Source: Beijerinckia sp. 28-YEA-48 (GTDB lineage Bacteria; Pseudomonadota; Alphaproteobacteria; Rhizobiales; Beijerinckiaceae). From it: 64,000 nucleotides of DNA. Each line of letters starts with the position of its first letter. The first letter of the stretch is position 1. The stretch is from NCBI RefSeq assembly GCF_900104955.1, contig NZ_FNSI01000001.1, positions 1,460,001 through 1,524,000 of the forward strand. The letters are read 5' to 3'. Below, piece by piece: positions 32,818 through 41,650 of the stretch. Position numbers and translations under genes: made by a program. Under the pieces are notes generated by a model, which ran no database searches, was not told the origin of the DNA, and saw only the letters and a list, made by a program, of their open reading frames with translations.

Positions 32818-33963
32818 ATGACGAAGATCGTCATTGTCGGCGGCGGCATTGCTGGCGCCTCTCTTGCCATCGCGCTTAAACGCCAGTCGGTCGATGCAAT
32901 CCTGATCGAAAAGGATCTGCATTGGACGCCATCGAGTTCCGGGATTTTTCTCTATGCCAACGGGCTTGAGTCCGTACGCCAGCTCGGCGTGCTCGATGCG
33001 GTGCTGGAACGCGGTTGGGCCAGTGATGGACGCAACGTCTATCTGACGGCCGACGGCGGTTTCATCACTGAGACACGTTATCCGTCACGCGATCCCGATC
33101 ACGTGCCGCCGATCGTCGGCATCAAGCGTTCAGACCTGCATCGTGCGCTCGCCGATGAAGTCAAACGTTTGGGCGTCGATATCAGGCTGGGCCAGACGGT
33201 GGAGAGTTTCGAGGACCAAGGCGCAGGCGTCATCGTGCGGTTGTCCGACGGCAGCGAGATCGCCTGCGATGGATTGATCGGCGCCGACGGCATCCGCTCG
33301 ACGATCCGAGAAAAACTCTTCGGCAAGATGACACCGGAGTTCACCGGCTTTGGCACGTGGCGCAGCGTTCACAAGAAGCCGAAGGAGATCGACGTCAAGA
33401 TCATGATGATGGGCGTCGGCAAGCGCCTCGGCATCATGCCGATCAGCGACGATCAGCTTTATATTTTCGCCACCACCAATGAACCGTCGAAGCCGCTCTA
33501 CAATATCTCGCAAATGCATCAGGTGATGCGCGAGAAGCTTGCCGAGTTCAAAGGCCCGGCGGCGGCTCTGCTCGACGAACTGACATCGCCCGAAGGCGTG
33601 CTCTATACCGCGGTCGAGGAAATGGCGCTGCCCCTGCCCTGGAGCAAAGGCCGGGTTCTGGTGATCGGCGATGCCGCCCATGCCTGCACGCCCTATATGG
33701 GACAAGGCGGCGCCATGGCATTGGAAGATTCGCTCCTGCTGGCGCCGCGCATCGCCGCGTCAAACGATCTCGTCGCCACGTTCTCTGCCTTCGGCGTGTT
33801 GCGTCACGAGCGTTGCACCTTCGTCCGAAAAGTCTCGCGGCAGGTGGGCGATGCAGGCGGCAAGGAACTGGCCGATGACGTCGAGGCGCGCAACACGCGC
33901 TTGCAGACGCAGGGCCAAGCCGACGTCGATTCCTTTTATGCGCGCATGTTCGCGGGCACATGA
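32818..33963 (+). CDS. FAD-dependent monooxygenase (group A, salicylate hydroxylase-like)
   Basis: A 381-residue flavoprotein. The N-terminal FAD loop is IVGGGIAGASLA, the DG motif is CDGLIGADGIRSTIR, and the GD motif is RVLVIGDAAHACTPYMGQGGAMALED, quoted in parts, as in p-hydroxybenzoate and salicylate hydroxylases that use NAD(P)H directly. It likely hydroxylates an aromatic ring. It is placed after the ABC operon with its own promoter region and shares a motif with it, supporting one pathway. The substrate is unknown. Confidence 0.92.
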   Translation: MTKIVIVGGGIAGASLAIALKRQSVDAILIEKDLHWTPSSSGIFLYANGLESVRQLGVLDAVLERGWASDGRNVYLTADGGFITETRYPSRDPDHVPPIVGIKRSDLHRALADEVKRLGVDIRLGQTVESFEDQGAGVIVRLSDGSEIACDGLIGADGIRSTIREKLFGKMTPEFTGFGTWRSVHKKPKEIDVKIMMMGVGKRLGIMPISDDQLYIFATTNEPSKPLYNISQMHQVMREKLAEFKGPAAALLDELTSPEGVLYTAVEEMALPLPWSKGRVLVIGDAAHACTPYMGQGGAMALEDSLLLAPRIAASNDLVATFSAFGVLRHERCTFVRKVSRQVGDAGGKELADDVEARNTRLQTQGQADVDSFYARMFAGT

Positions 33964-33991
33964 AAACGCCGCGGATGAACCATCCGCGGCG
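33963..33991 (-). terminator. Rho-independent terminator between FMO gene and 34015 gene
   Basis: CGCCGCGGATG (33967-33977) and CATCCGCGGCG (33981-33991) form a perfect 11-bp stem with a 3-nt loop. On the minus strand it is followed by TTTTCA, so it ends the gene at 34015-34293; it may stop the convergent FAD monooxygenase transcript as well. It lies directly at the stop codon of that gene. Confidence 0.82.
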
Positions 33992-34014
33992 CTGATACTT
34001 AACGTATGAAGACG

Positions 34015-34293
34015 TTAGCGGCAGACGCGCACTTGTTTCACGATTACGCGACCGTACGGACCACGCGTGCGCACGTTGGTGATGCGGCAAACCGGGCGAT
34101 AGACCGGACGGGCATGACGATAGCCAGGCGGCCGATAATTCGGATGGCCAGGGCGATATTGCACATGATCGATATTGGTTTGCGCGGCAAGAGCCGGCGC
34201 TTGCGATACGGGCATCGCGCTAGCCGATCCGATCGCGCCCAAGGTCACCGCGCCCAGAACCGACGCCGCCAAAGTGAGTGCATGAAATCGCAT
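34015..34293 (-). CDS. Small secreted protein, function unknown
   Basis: A 92-residue protein with a signal peptide (residues 1-26, ending GSASA). The mature part is rich in Tyr, Pro, Arg and His (VQYRPGHPNYRPPGYRHARPVYRPVCR) and ends with TRGPYGRVIVKQVRVCR, with two Cys that may pair. Such small proteins are common in Rhizobiales and of unknown role. The start has an AGGAG nearby. A terminator follows. Confidence 0.8.
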   Translation of the reverse strand: MRFHALTLAASVLGAVTLGAIGSASAMPVSQAPALAAQTNIDHVQYRPGHPNYRPPGYRHARPVYRPVCRITNVRTRGPYGRVIVKQVRVCR

Positions 34294-34655
34294 TTTTGAA
34301 TCTCCTTGGGTTACTTCAACAGGCCCTTCATGACGCCTCGAACGTGAACAAACTCTGAATAGACCGCATTACGATATTGTAAGAATCACGCTGCGGCACA
34401 ATGCGAAGATTTGATGGCAACGCGCCATTTTTCATGTACATGACCATGCAAAAAGCTGCGCGAAGATATTCGCGCAGCTTTGGTCGTTTCGTCATGGAAG
34501 CAGTTACCGATGATACTTGATCAGTGTGTCTTGATCAGTGCGCCTTGGTCGCAGATACGAAGAGCACTATCGTTATTCGGCGTTCGTTACTTGACGTCTA
34601 TTCATTAGACATGTCCGATCAGGCTTATCTGAAACAACAACGCCAACGCGCCAAA
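34294..34655. other. Intergenic region, 362 bp without a gene
   Basis: I see no credible coding frame. It contains a hairpin (34452-34481), a pair of CTTGATCAGTG direct repeats with 14-bp period (34516-34526 and 34530-34540), and GTCTATTCATTAGAC (34596-34610), an inverted pair of GTCTA arms. The repeats could be operators for a neighbouring gene, but none is clearly positioned for this. Confidence 0.5.
34452..34481 (-). terminator. Strong hairpin, probable terminator
   Basis: AAAGCTGCGCGAA (34452-34464) and TTCGCGCAGCTTT (34469-34481) form a perfect 13-bp stem with a GATA loop. On the minus strand the stem is followed by TT and then GCATGG, so the T-run of five includes the stem end. It could end the transcript of the KGG protein gene about 175 bp upstream on that strand. 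Confidence 0.6.
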
Positions 34656-34943
34656 TCAGCTCTCAGCTGCTTCCGGTGTTCCAGGTCCCGCAAGACCACC
34701 TTTGCGTCCCGCGCTCGAAGCAAGCGCCGGGTTACGCGAAAAGGCGCGGTTCTGCGGGTTCACCGATGAGCCGCCCTTGCGTCCAGCTTTGACGGCCAAC
34801 TTCTTGTCTTTTGAAAACGCACGGTTCTCTGGCTTGACTGCCAGTCCGCCCTTTCTTGCCACTTCCCTGCGACGTTCCGCGCTCATGGAAGCAAAGCCTC
34901 GTTTCGATTTCTCAACCGCTGTCATTTTCTTGCCCCTCACCAC
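34656..34943 (-). CDS. KGG-repeat stress-induced protein
   Basis: A 95-residue very polar protein built from three KGG-type repeats: RGFASMSAERRREVARKGG, ENRAFSKDKKLAVKAGRKGG and QNRAFSRNPALASSAGRKGG. This resembles GsiB- and YciG-like stress proteins, which are hydrophilic and accumulate in stationary phase or desiccation. M7 is an alternative start. I did not find a clear general-stress sigma factor (EcfG) promoter in the upstream 150 bp. Confidence 0.88.
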   Translation of the reverse strand: MVRGKKMTAVEKSKRGFASMSAERRREVARKGGLAVKPENRAFSKDKKLAVKAGRKGGSSVNPQNRAFSRNPALASSAGRKGGLAGPGTPEAAES

Positions 34944-35392
34944 TTTCGTCAGGCCATCACGAACCGTCGACGGCCCCTCCCACTTCGGTTGCTACTACAG
35001 ATGACAAAATCAATTTTATGCTGCAAAAACAAAGGCAATATTTGTTCTTGTAGAGAACAAATATTGCCAAGGCGCAAGTTAATTGCACAAACACATATGA
35101 TGAGCTTTTGTGCTTGGTGCTGCGTCACGCATTCACTGCTGCGGACTGCTTCAACGTCATCATCATAATAGTATGAATACGTGCTATTTTAGCTTGCTCG
35201 CCAGACAAGACTTTGGCCGATCATAGGAATTGAGTATTCCTTCACGCCGCCTCGTCGTCGATGCGCGAAAACCAGCAGCGGCACCTATCTCAATTACTAC
35301 ATAGGGCGCGCTTTTGTTGCGAGACCTAAGGATAGCGCGACGACTGATCTATTTAACGGCCAGACGGTACAAGAGCCTGCAAACAGCGCGAC
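34944..35392. other. Intergenic region, 449 bp without a gene
   Basis: AT-richer than its surroundings. The main landmark is the 15-bp inverted repeat at 35034-35068. No RNA gene or coding frame is supported. The right part (35100-35392) shows nothing I can name. Confidence 0.5.
35034..35068 (-). terminator. 15-bp perfect inverted repeat, possible tamB terminator
   Basis: GGCAATATTTGTTCT (35034-35048) and AGAACAAATATTGCC (35054-35068) pair without mismatch around TGTAG. On the minus strand it is followed by TTTGTTTTTGC, a T-rich tail, which supports an intrinsic terminator 325 bp beyond the tamB stop codon. It could instead be a regulatory site for the KGG gene. Confidence 0.55.
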
Positions 35393-38300
35393 TCAGTATT
35401 CCCATTCCACGCCGATGCCGACCGAGGTTCGCCCGTCAGCGCCGACTTCGCCGACCCCGCGCACACGGCGTGTGATGTCGACATTGACGCCGACAGATGA
35501 CTGTTCCGGCCTGGCGCCAGCTCGCACGCCGATGCTGACATTGTCGGAAATATAGCGCGACGCACCAGCACTCACGCCATTGGCATCCTCGCGGATATCC
35601 AACGAGTCGACGCCGAGCGATTTGCGCAGTTTCTCGAACACGTCGAGGCCCGGACCAGCGCCGGAGAATTGCGCCACCGATTGCGCCAGCATCACCGCCT
35701 GGAAGGCCGACAGGCTGCCGGATGGTTTGGCGAAGAGGATGCGCGACATCACCTCATCGGTCGGCAATTGCGGCTGCGAGCCGAAGCTGAACGACGGTTG
35801 CGCCGCTGGGCCGGAGACCTGGATCTGCAAGGTCGCGTCGCTCGATGTGGTCTCGGCGACGAAATCGATCTCGGGCGTCAGTCCGCCGGTGAAGGTCAGG
35901 CGGCCTTGCGTGATGTCGAGGCGCTTGCCGGCAATGCTGATACGGCCGCGACGCATGTCGAACTGGCCGATGATGACAGGCTTTTGCACGCTGCCGGACA
36001 GGCGCAGGTCGCCGCCGAATTCCGCATCGATGCCACGACCGCGCACGAACATGCGGTTTGGTGCCGACACGGCGACGTCAAGGCCAGCGTCGAAAGCGGA
36101 TCTGGCCTTGGCGCGGGCTCTGGCCTTCTTTTCCAGCGCCAGGATTTCGCGGACGAAGGGACCGGGATCGATATGTTTGGTGTTGGGCAAGGGCCGCAAA
36201 TTGATTGGCAGGCGCTCCGGCACGGTCACATCCATGGTGAGGATGGTGATCTTGCCGGCGACATTCGGCCGGGTACCAAGCGTACCGGTGATGTTGAGAT
36301 CGAAATCGGCGGTGCTCGAGACGGTCTGCGTCGAACTCACCTGCGCGTTGCGCCCGGTGATATGAACGGTGCCAGGGAAGCCAGCGCCGGCGAGGTTGAT
36401 CTTGCCGCTGCCGCTGATCGTACCGCCGTTGGGCGTCGTCGCCGACAATTGCTCGATGTTGAGCTCCCGCCCCGAACCGACGAGGCGCGTATTGATCTTC
36501 TCAAGCCGCACGCCGTTCAGGGGATCGGCAAAGGTGCCGCCAGCGAGCGTGGCGTTGCCGGCCACCTGCGGATCGGCAAGAGAGCCCGATGCACGCAGGT
36601 CAACATTGAGCTTGCCGCTCACCGTCTGACCATTGGCAGCCAGCATGGTGTTGGCGGCGCTCGCATCGATGGCGCCGCGGATATTGAGGTCCATGCGCGC
36701 GCTGCCGTCGATCGGCACGCGGCCGGTGACATTGAGGCTACCGGCCCTGCCGGCATTGATCTGCGCATTGACCGAGGTGGAGGTGCCCTCAAGACGTCCG
36801 TTGGCGGCGATATCAAGCGACGGCAGGCCGGAGGACCGCAACGAGGGATCGGACAGCTTGCCGATTTTCACATTCCAGTCGCCAGCCATGGACGAAGGCG
36901 TGCCGGTGATGCGGGCTTCGCCGTCGAGCGTGCCGCTGGCGGCGACGCCCGGTGTGACCAAGGCCGCGATCGCCAACGGAATCGCGCGGGCATTGACCGC
37001 GAGATTGAGCTGGCTCCCTGCCCGGCCGCTTGCTGTCAGCCGACCGCTGTCGGCGGCGATCGCCAATTGATCGAAGGAAGCAACGCCGTTCTGCCAATAG
37101 ATCGTGGCGGGCGCAGCCAGGCTCAGCCGCCGGCCGTTGCCTCTGGCGTTGAACGATGTGAGATCGATGCGCGTGCGTTCGCCCGGCGCCACCGTTGCCT
37201 TGCCGTCGACGGCGATGCCACGCACTTCGCCGGAAAGATCCAGATTGGTCGACGACGGCGTGCCACGCGCCACCACTTGGAAGCGCGGAATGGTCGTGCC
37301 GGAAACTGTCGCGCCCTCAAGACGGGCCGTGGCGTCGATCGAGGGCTTGCGGAGCAGGTCCAACCCCTTGCCGCTGATGTCGAGGCGCGACACGGCGATG
37401 TCGCCAGCACGGATGGCATTGCCATTGGCGTTGATCTCGGCCGATTGCGCGCCGTCCTTGCCGATAAGCGTGATGTCGGCATTGAGCCGGCCCTGCATGT
37501 CGCGCAGCGCGAAGGCTGATAGGTCTTCCAGCGAGGGCGCATTGATCTTGATCGTACCGTTGGCAAGCCCGGACGGCGCCACCGTGCCGCTGGCGGCGAT
37601 CGCGACACGACCGATGGTCAGATCCGACTGTGCGATCGTCCAACCGGCAACAGCCTTGGCCACCTGCACCGAACCGCGCGCGGCGCGGTTGTCGACATCG
37701 CCATCGAGCTTCAAGGCAAGCTTCGCCTGCCCCAACACATCGGTGCCGTCTATATCGAGCTGCAAGCGCCGGATCGGTCGTCCGACCGCCGTCGCCTTGT
37801 CGAGGGACAGCCTGCCCTTGAGGTCGGGACTGTTGAGATCACCCGTCACCTGCGCCGCCAGATTGGCGACGCCGGTCAACCGTTCATCGACCTGGCGGAG
37901 ATCGGAAATCGCCGCGTCGACAGCCAACGCCGGCTTGGTCGCGGCGCCGGTCGCGGTCAGTTTCGCGGTCACATATTGTCCCGCGACCGACAACGCGCTC
38001 GCGCCGAAACCGGCGCTGGAATATTCGAACGGGCCGGACAGGGTCAGCCGTTCGCCGATCAGCTTGTCGAGCGCCGGCACGCCGGTCGTGAGCTTGCCAA
38101 GGCGACCGTCGAGTTTGGCGGCGTAGCTGTTGGCCTTGGGCCGTGCGTCGATATCCATGGCGAGATCGGCGCTGCCCGTGAGATCGCGCCCGGCGAGCTT
38201 GCTGAGCGGCACCAGGCTCGGCAGCGCCAATTGCAAGCGGCCTTTGACCTGATCGGGGGTCGCCGTGCCGGCATAGGCGATCGACGCGGTGTTGGTGGCG

Positions 38301-39268
38301 ATGCGCAGGTCGTCGAAGGTCCAGACGCCATCAGCACCGATACGGCCACGGCTGCCGAGCTTCACCGGATCGGCCATCAGACCGACGAACCGCTCTGGCA
38401 TCAAAGCGGCGACACGGCCTTCGCCATCAAGGGTGAACTGGCGGCCATCGCCCGCCTTCTCCAACCGCGCCTTGGCCTGCGCACCGATCGTGGGACCGGC
38501 GGTGAAGGTGAGATCGGCGGAAAAATCGTCGAGCTTGCCGTCGCCCTTGAGATTGAGTTCGACCGGTGGCCGGTTGGGGATCTGCAAGGCGCCAGCGACC
38601 ATGCCGCCGGCCGGTTCATTGGCGGCGAGAGCGACCGACAAGACGGTTGTCTGCGGCTCATAATTGAGTTTCGCGGTGATCGTGCCCGGCGCGTCAAGAC
38701 GCTGGACATTAATCTCGCTGTCGAGCCCGGCCGCGGCATCGCCGAGCTTGGCGCGACCATTGATGGTGATGCGGGCCGCCTGCCCGACAATATCAGGCCC
38801 CAGATCGATCTCGTTGACGCGGAAGCCGCGAATGTCGACGGCGACCGGCAGATCGGGAATGAGGGACTTCGGATCGAAGGGTTCGCTCTTGGCGGTCGCA
38901 GGCGTGGGGTCGCTCACCGGCTTGCGCAGCACCTCGACCTTGCCGGCCTCAAGCCCGTCCACTTCAAGCCGGCCGCGTAGCAGCGCCAGCCGTCGCCAAA
39001 CCAGCCGTGCCTGATCGAGCTTGAACCAGACGCCGTTGCGATCGGAGATTTCAACATTGCGAATGATGGCATCTGACGACAGCGGCCCATCAATCGCACC
39101 GATAGAGATCTTCATGTCGGGCGACGAGACCATGCGCGAGATGAAGGAGGCGAGCACGCCTTTGTCTTCTTCGGCGCTGCTCAGCACAGTGTAGCTGGCC
39201 CAGAGGCCACCGGCGGTGAGCGTCACCACGGTGACGACGGCAAGGGAGCGAAGCGGGCTCAGTTTCAT
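35393..39268 (-). CDS. tamB: Translocation and assembly module protein TamB
   Basis: A 1291-residue protein. Residues 7-29 form an N-terminal membrane anchor, followed by a long repetitive beta-rich region (AsmA/TamB-like taco fold) and a C-terminal TamB domain, roughly 950-1291, with LSGSVQKPVIIGQFDMRRGRISIAGKRLDITQGRLTFTGG (in parts), DLRLSGSV and a final GIGVEWEY. It spans the periplasm and works with the TamA barrel in outer-membrane protein insertion or lipid transport. Its start overlaps the tamA stop by one base. The final Tyr fits the barrel-docking end. Confidence 0.95.
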   Translation of the reverse strand: MKLSPLRSLAVVTVVTLTAGGLWASYTVLSSAEEDKGVLASFISRMVSSPDMKISIGAIDGPLSSDAIIRNVEISDRNGVWFKLDQARLVWRRLALLRGRLEVDGLEAGKVEVLRKPVSDPTPATAKSEPFDPKSLIPDLPVAVDIRGFRVNEIDLGPDIVGQAARITINGRAKLGDAAAGLDSEINVQRLDAPGTITAKLNYEPQTTVLSVALAANEPAGGMVAGALQIPNRPPVELNLKGDGKLDDFSADLTFTAGPTIGAQAKARLEKAGDGRQFTLDGEGRVAALMPERFVGLMADPVKLGSRGRIGADGVWTFDDLRIATNTASIAYAGTATPDQVKGRLQLALPSLVPLSKLAGRDLTGSADLAMDIDARPKANSYAAKLDGRLGKLTTGVPALDKLIGERLTLSGPFEYSSAGFGASALSVAGQYVTAKLTATGAATKPALAVDAAISDLRQVDERLTGVANLAAQVTGDLNSPDLKGRLSLDKATAVGRPIRRLQLDIDGTDVLGQAKLALKLDGDVDNRAARGSVQVAKAVAGWTIAQSDLTIGRVAIAASGTVAPSGLANGTIKINAPSLEDLSAFALRDMQGRLNADITLIGKDGAQSAEINANGNAIRAGDIAVSRLDISGKGLDLLRKPSIDATARLEGATVSGTTIPRFQVVARGTPSSTNLDLSGEVRGIAVDGKATVAPGERTRIDLTSFNARGNGRRLSLAAPATIYWQNGVASFDQLAIAADSGRLTASGRAGSQLNLAVNARAIPLAIAALVTPGVAASGTLDGEARITGTPSSMAGDWNVKIGKLSDPSLRSSGLPSLDIAANGRLEGTSTSVNAQINAGRAGSLNVTGRVPIDGSARMDLNIRGAIDASAANTMLAANGQTVSGKLNVDLRASGSLADPQVAGNATLAGGTFADPLNGVRLEKINTRLVGSGRELNIEQLSATTPNGGTISGSGKINLAGAGFPGTVHITGRNAQVSSTQTVSSTADFDLNITGTLGTRPNVAGKITILTMDVTVPERLPINLRPLPNTKHIDPGPFVREILALEKKARARAKARSAFDAGLDVAVSAPNRMFVRGRGIDAEFGGDLRLSGSVQKPVIIGQFDMRRGRISIAGKRLDITQGRLTFTGGLTPEIDFVAETTSSDATLQIQVSGPAAQPSFSFGSQPQLPTDEVMSRILFAKPSGSLSAFQAVMLAQSVAQFSGAGPGLDVFEKLRKSLGVDSLDIREDANGVSAGASRYISDNVSIGVRAGARPEQSSVGVNVDITRRVRGVGEVGADGRTSVGIGVEWEY

Positions 39269-41214
39269 CAGAATGCCTGTCCCAACCCGACATAGACGCC
39301 GAAGCGCGGATCGTCGGGCTTGCGATTGAGTGGCATGGCGAAGTCGATACGCACCGGACCGATGGCGGTAAAATAGCGCAGACCGAGGCCGGCCGCGACC
39401 CGGATCCCGCCCTTGAAGTCAGGCAGCGACGAGGCGAAGGCATTACCGGCATCGACGAAAGGCACGATGCCGATCGTATCGGTGATCTTGATGCGGGCTT
39501 CGGCGGAGGCTTCAAACAGGCTGCGGCCGCCAATCGGCACCCCGAACGGCCCGAGCGGGCTCAGATAGCGATAGCGGAAGCCGCGCACAGAGCCGCCGCC
39601 GCCGGCGAAGAACCGATGATTGGCCGGAATATCAAGCAGGTTTGAGCCAGCGAGCGAGCCGACATTGACGCGACCAGCGAGGATATAGCGGGCGTCTTCA
39701 TCGAGCGCGTAATAGGCGGTGACCTGGGCTTTCGACTGAATGAGATTGAGGGTCGAGCCGAAGGCCTTGGCATAGGGCGAGACCGAGGCGGTGACGCGGA
39801 TGCCGCGTGTCGGGTTCAGGAGATCGTCGGTCGAGTCATAATTCGCCGCGGCCTGGAAGCCGACGAGCGTATAATCGGTGGTGCCGAGGATGTCCTGGAC
39901 TCGGCCGCGTTCGGCATCGATGCCGAGCTGCACGCTGGCATATTCGGTGAAGCGGTGGCGGATCGAGATGGTGCCGCCAGCGGTCATGCTCCAATAGGAA
40001 TTGGTGCGCTCACGCTGGATGCCCGTATCGATCAGGAGATCGTTGCGCGTGCCCCCCAACGCCGGCTTGATGAAACTGGCCTTCAGGCGACCGACGATAT
40101 TCTGCGCATCGAAGGTTTTGATGCGGCGGAACTGCTGCCCGCCGGTCGGCGCGGCGAAGCCGAGTTCCGCATCGATGCGCAGTCGTTCGGCGCCGCCGAA
40201 TAGATTGCGATCCATCCACCAGGCGCGCAGCGACGGTCCGTCGAAGGTGGAATAGGAGGCGGAAGCGCCGACGGCGTGGCGTTTGCGCTCGGAGACCGTG
40301 ACATCGAGCGGCAGATTGCCATTGGCATCGAGATGATCGGCTTCGTCGATACGCACCGAGCCTATGGCATCGATCTTCGAAATGGATTTACGTGTCTCGG
40401 TCAGGCGGCGCGGATAATAGGGCTCGCCCGGCTGTAGATAGATGAAGGACTGAACGACGCTGGCCGGCACGTTCTGCGTGCCTTGTACGGTCACGGGGCC
40501 GAAGCCAGCCTTCTCGGAGGGATCGATGCTGATCGCCAGATCGACAACATTCAGCGGATGCTCGACCACAGGGGCGATCGACACCATTTTGGCGAGCGGG
40601 CGCGACTCTTCCCGCAGATAATCGACGGCGGCGGCGGCGCCAGCGCGAATATTGTTCGCGCTCGCCTCGTCGCCGGCTTTCAGGGGAAAGCCGCGGCGGC
40701 GTATGAGATCGGCGGCCAGCGGCTGGTTGGTGCGCGCATCAAACACCCGCACTTCGCGCAGATGAAACATCGGCCCCAGCGAAACCGCCACCGTCAGCGG
40801 CACAAGCTGGCGACCGCGCTGGGTCTCCGCTGCCGAGGCGGCAGACCGATTATCGCCATCGACGGCGAGGGCTCGCCCGGCAACCGTCATGCGGACGTCG
40901 GCATTATAATAGCCGGCAGCCCAGAGCGCTTCGGCCAAACGGGGGAAGTCGGCGGCGGCGCGGCGCACCAGCCCATCGCCGGAAGGCGGCGGGTCGCGAC
41001 GCAGCGCCCAGGTGTTGGAGGCATCCTTGAGGGTTTGCAGCAGCGTCTTGTCGTCGACGCCGGTGATCTGCAAGTCGTAAGGCAGGGTCTGCTGGGTGGG
41101 CTGCGGCAAGGCTTCTTCGCTGCCAAACAGGCCGAAGAAGTCAAACGCCCTCGCCTGCCCAAATAAGGCAGGTGTGACCAGAACAGCTAACGCCACCGCC
41201 CATACGAAACGCAA
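39268..41214 (-). CDS. tamA: Outer-membrane TamA (BamA-superfamily) protein
   Basis: A 648-residue exported protein. A signal peptide ends GQARA (residue 23). POTRA-type domains fill about 45-290 (SLGPMFHLREVRVFDARTNQPL, GFGPVTVQGTQNVPAS), and the barrel occupies the remainder with FFAGGGGSVRGFRYRYLSPLGP, the conserved RGF loop, and a terminal Phe (VGLGQAF). It forms the pair with TamB, with which it is co-transcribed. Confidence 0.95.
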   Translation of the reverse strand: MRFVWAVALAVLVTPALFGQARAFDFFGLFGSEEALPQPTQQTLPYDLQITGVDDKTLLQTLKDASNTWALRRDPPPSGDGLVRRAAADFPRLAEALWAAGYYNADVRMTVAGRALAVDGDNRSAASAAETQRGRQLVPLTVAVSLGPMFHLREVRVFDARTNQPLAADLIRRRGFPLKAGDEASANNIRAGAAAAVDYLREESRPLAKMVSIAPVVEHPLNVVDLAISIDPSEKAGFGPVTVQGTQNVPASVVQSFIYLQPGEPYYPRRLTETRKSISKIDAIGSVRIDEADHLDANGNLPLDVTVSERKRHAVGASASYSTFDGPSLRAWWMDRNLFGGAERLRIDAELGFAAPTGGQQFRRIKTFDAQNIVGRLKASFIKPALGGTRNDLLIDTGIQRERTNSYWSMTAGGTISIRHRFTEYASVQLGIDAERGRVQDILGTTDYTLVGFQAAANYDSTDDLLNPTRGIRVTASVSPYAKAFGSTLNLIQSKAQVTAYYALDEDARYILAGRVNVGSLAGSNLLDIPANHRFFAGGGGSVRGFRYRYLSPLGPFGVPIGGRSLFEASAEARIKITDTIGIVPFVDAGNAFASSLPDFKGGIRVAAGLGLRYFTAIGPVRIDFAMPLNRKPDDPRFGVYVGLGQAF

Positions 41215-41650
41215 AACAGCAAAACTCCCGGCTTTCCTCTGCCCCTTTCAGAGGCTGCCGCAAAATCAATCGATCAAATAAATCCGCCCCAGGCCCATCC
41301 TTGCCTGTCCCTGACTAACAAACCACCAATTCTTCGCAATTGTTCCAGGATCCGACCCAAGTCATGGCCGTGGTTCGGCCGAACACTTAAGCCAGCCCAC
41401 TCAAAACTCTCACTTGAAACTACAGATTTATGCCGTATCTATATGTTATATAATGCATTCATAGAAAAACCATTGGCGGATGGATCGAGCTGCCCACTGC
41501 GTCCATTTTACTGCCAAGGATGCGAAAAAACGAGGGCTATTTCGGGGCTAGCGCCATAGTTCAGCGTGCAGAATCGAACTCAACTAGTCCTGTACATGAC
41601 TCATTGACTCCCCGCCGCACGTCCTTATGGTGCGCGGCGAGAGGTGTCCT
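41215..41650. other. Intergenic region, 436 bp without a gene
   Basis: Divergent promoter region between tamA and the Bug gene. It includes an AT-rich stretch around 41440-41480 that may hold promoter elements. No coding frame or RNA gene was supported and no clear repeat stood out. Confidence 0.5.

Noticed and set aside
35669..37519. A 616-codon open frame on the plus strand opposite tamB
   Set aside because: It is the shadow of a very long GC-rich gene with clear TamB motifs on the other strand; its translation has no recognisable domain.
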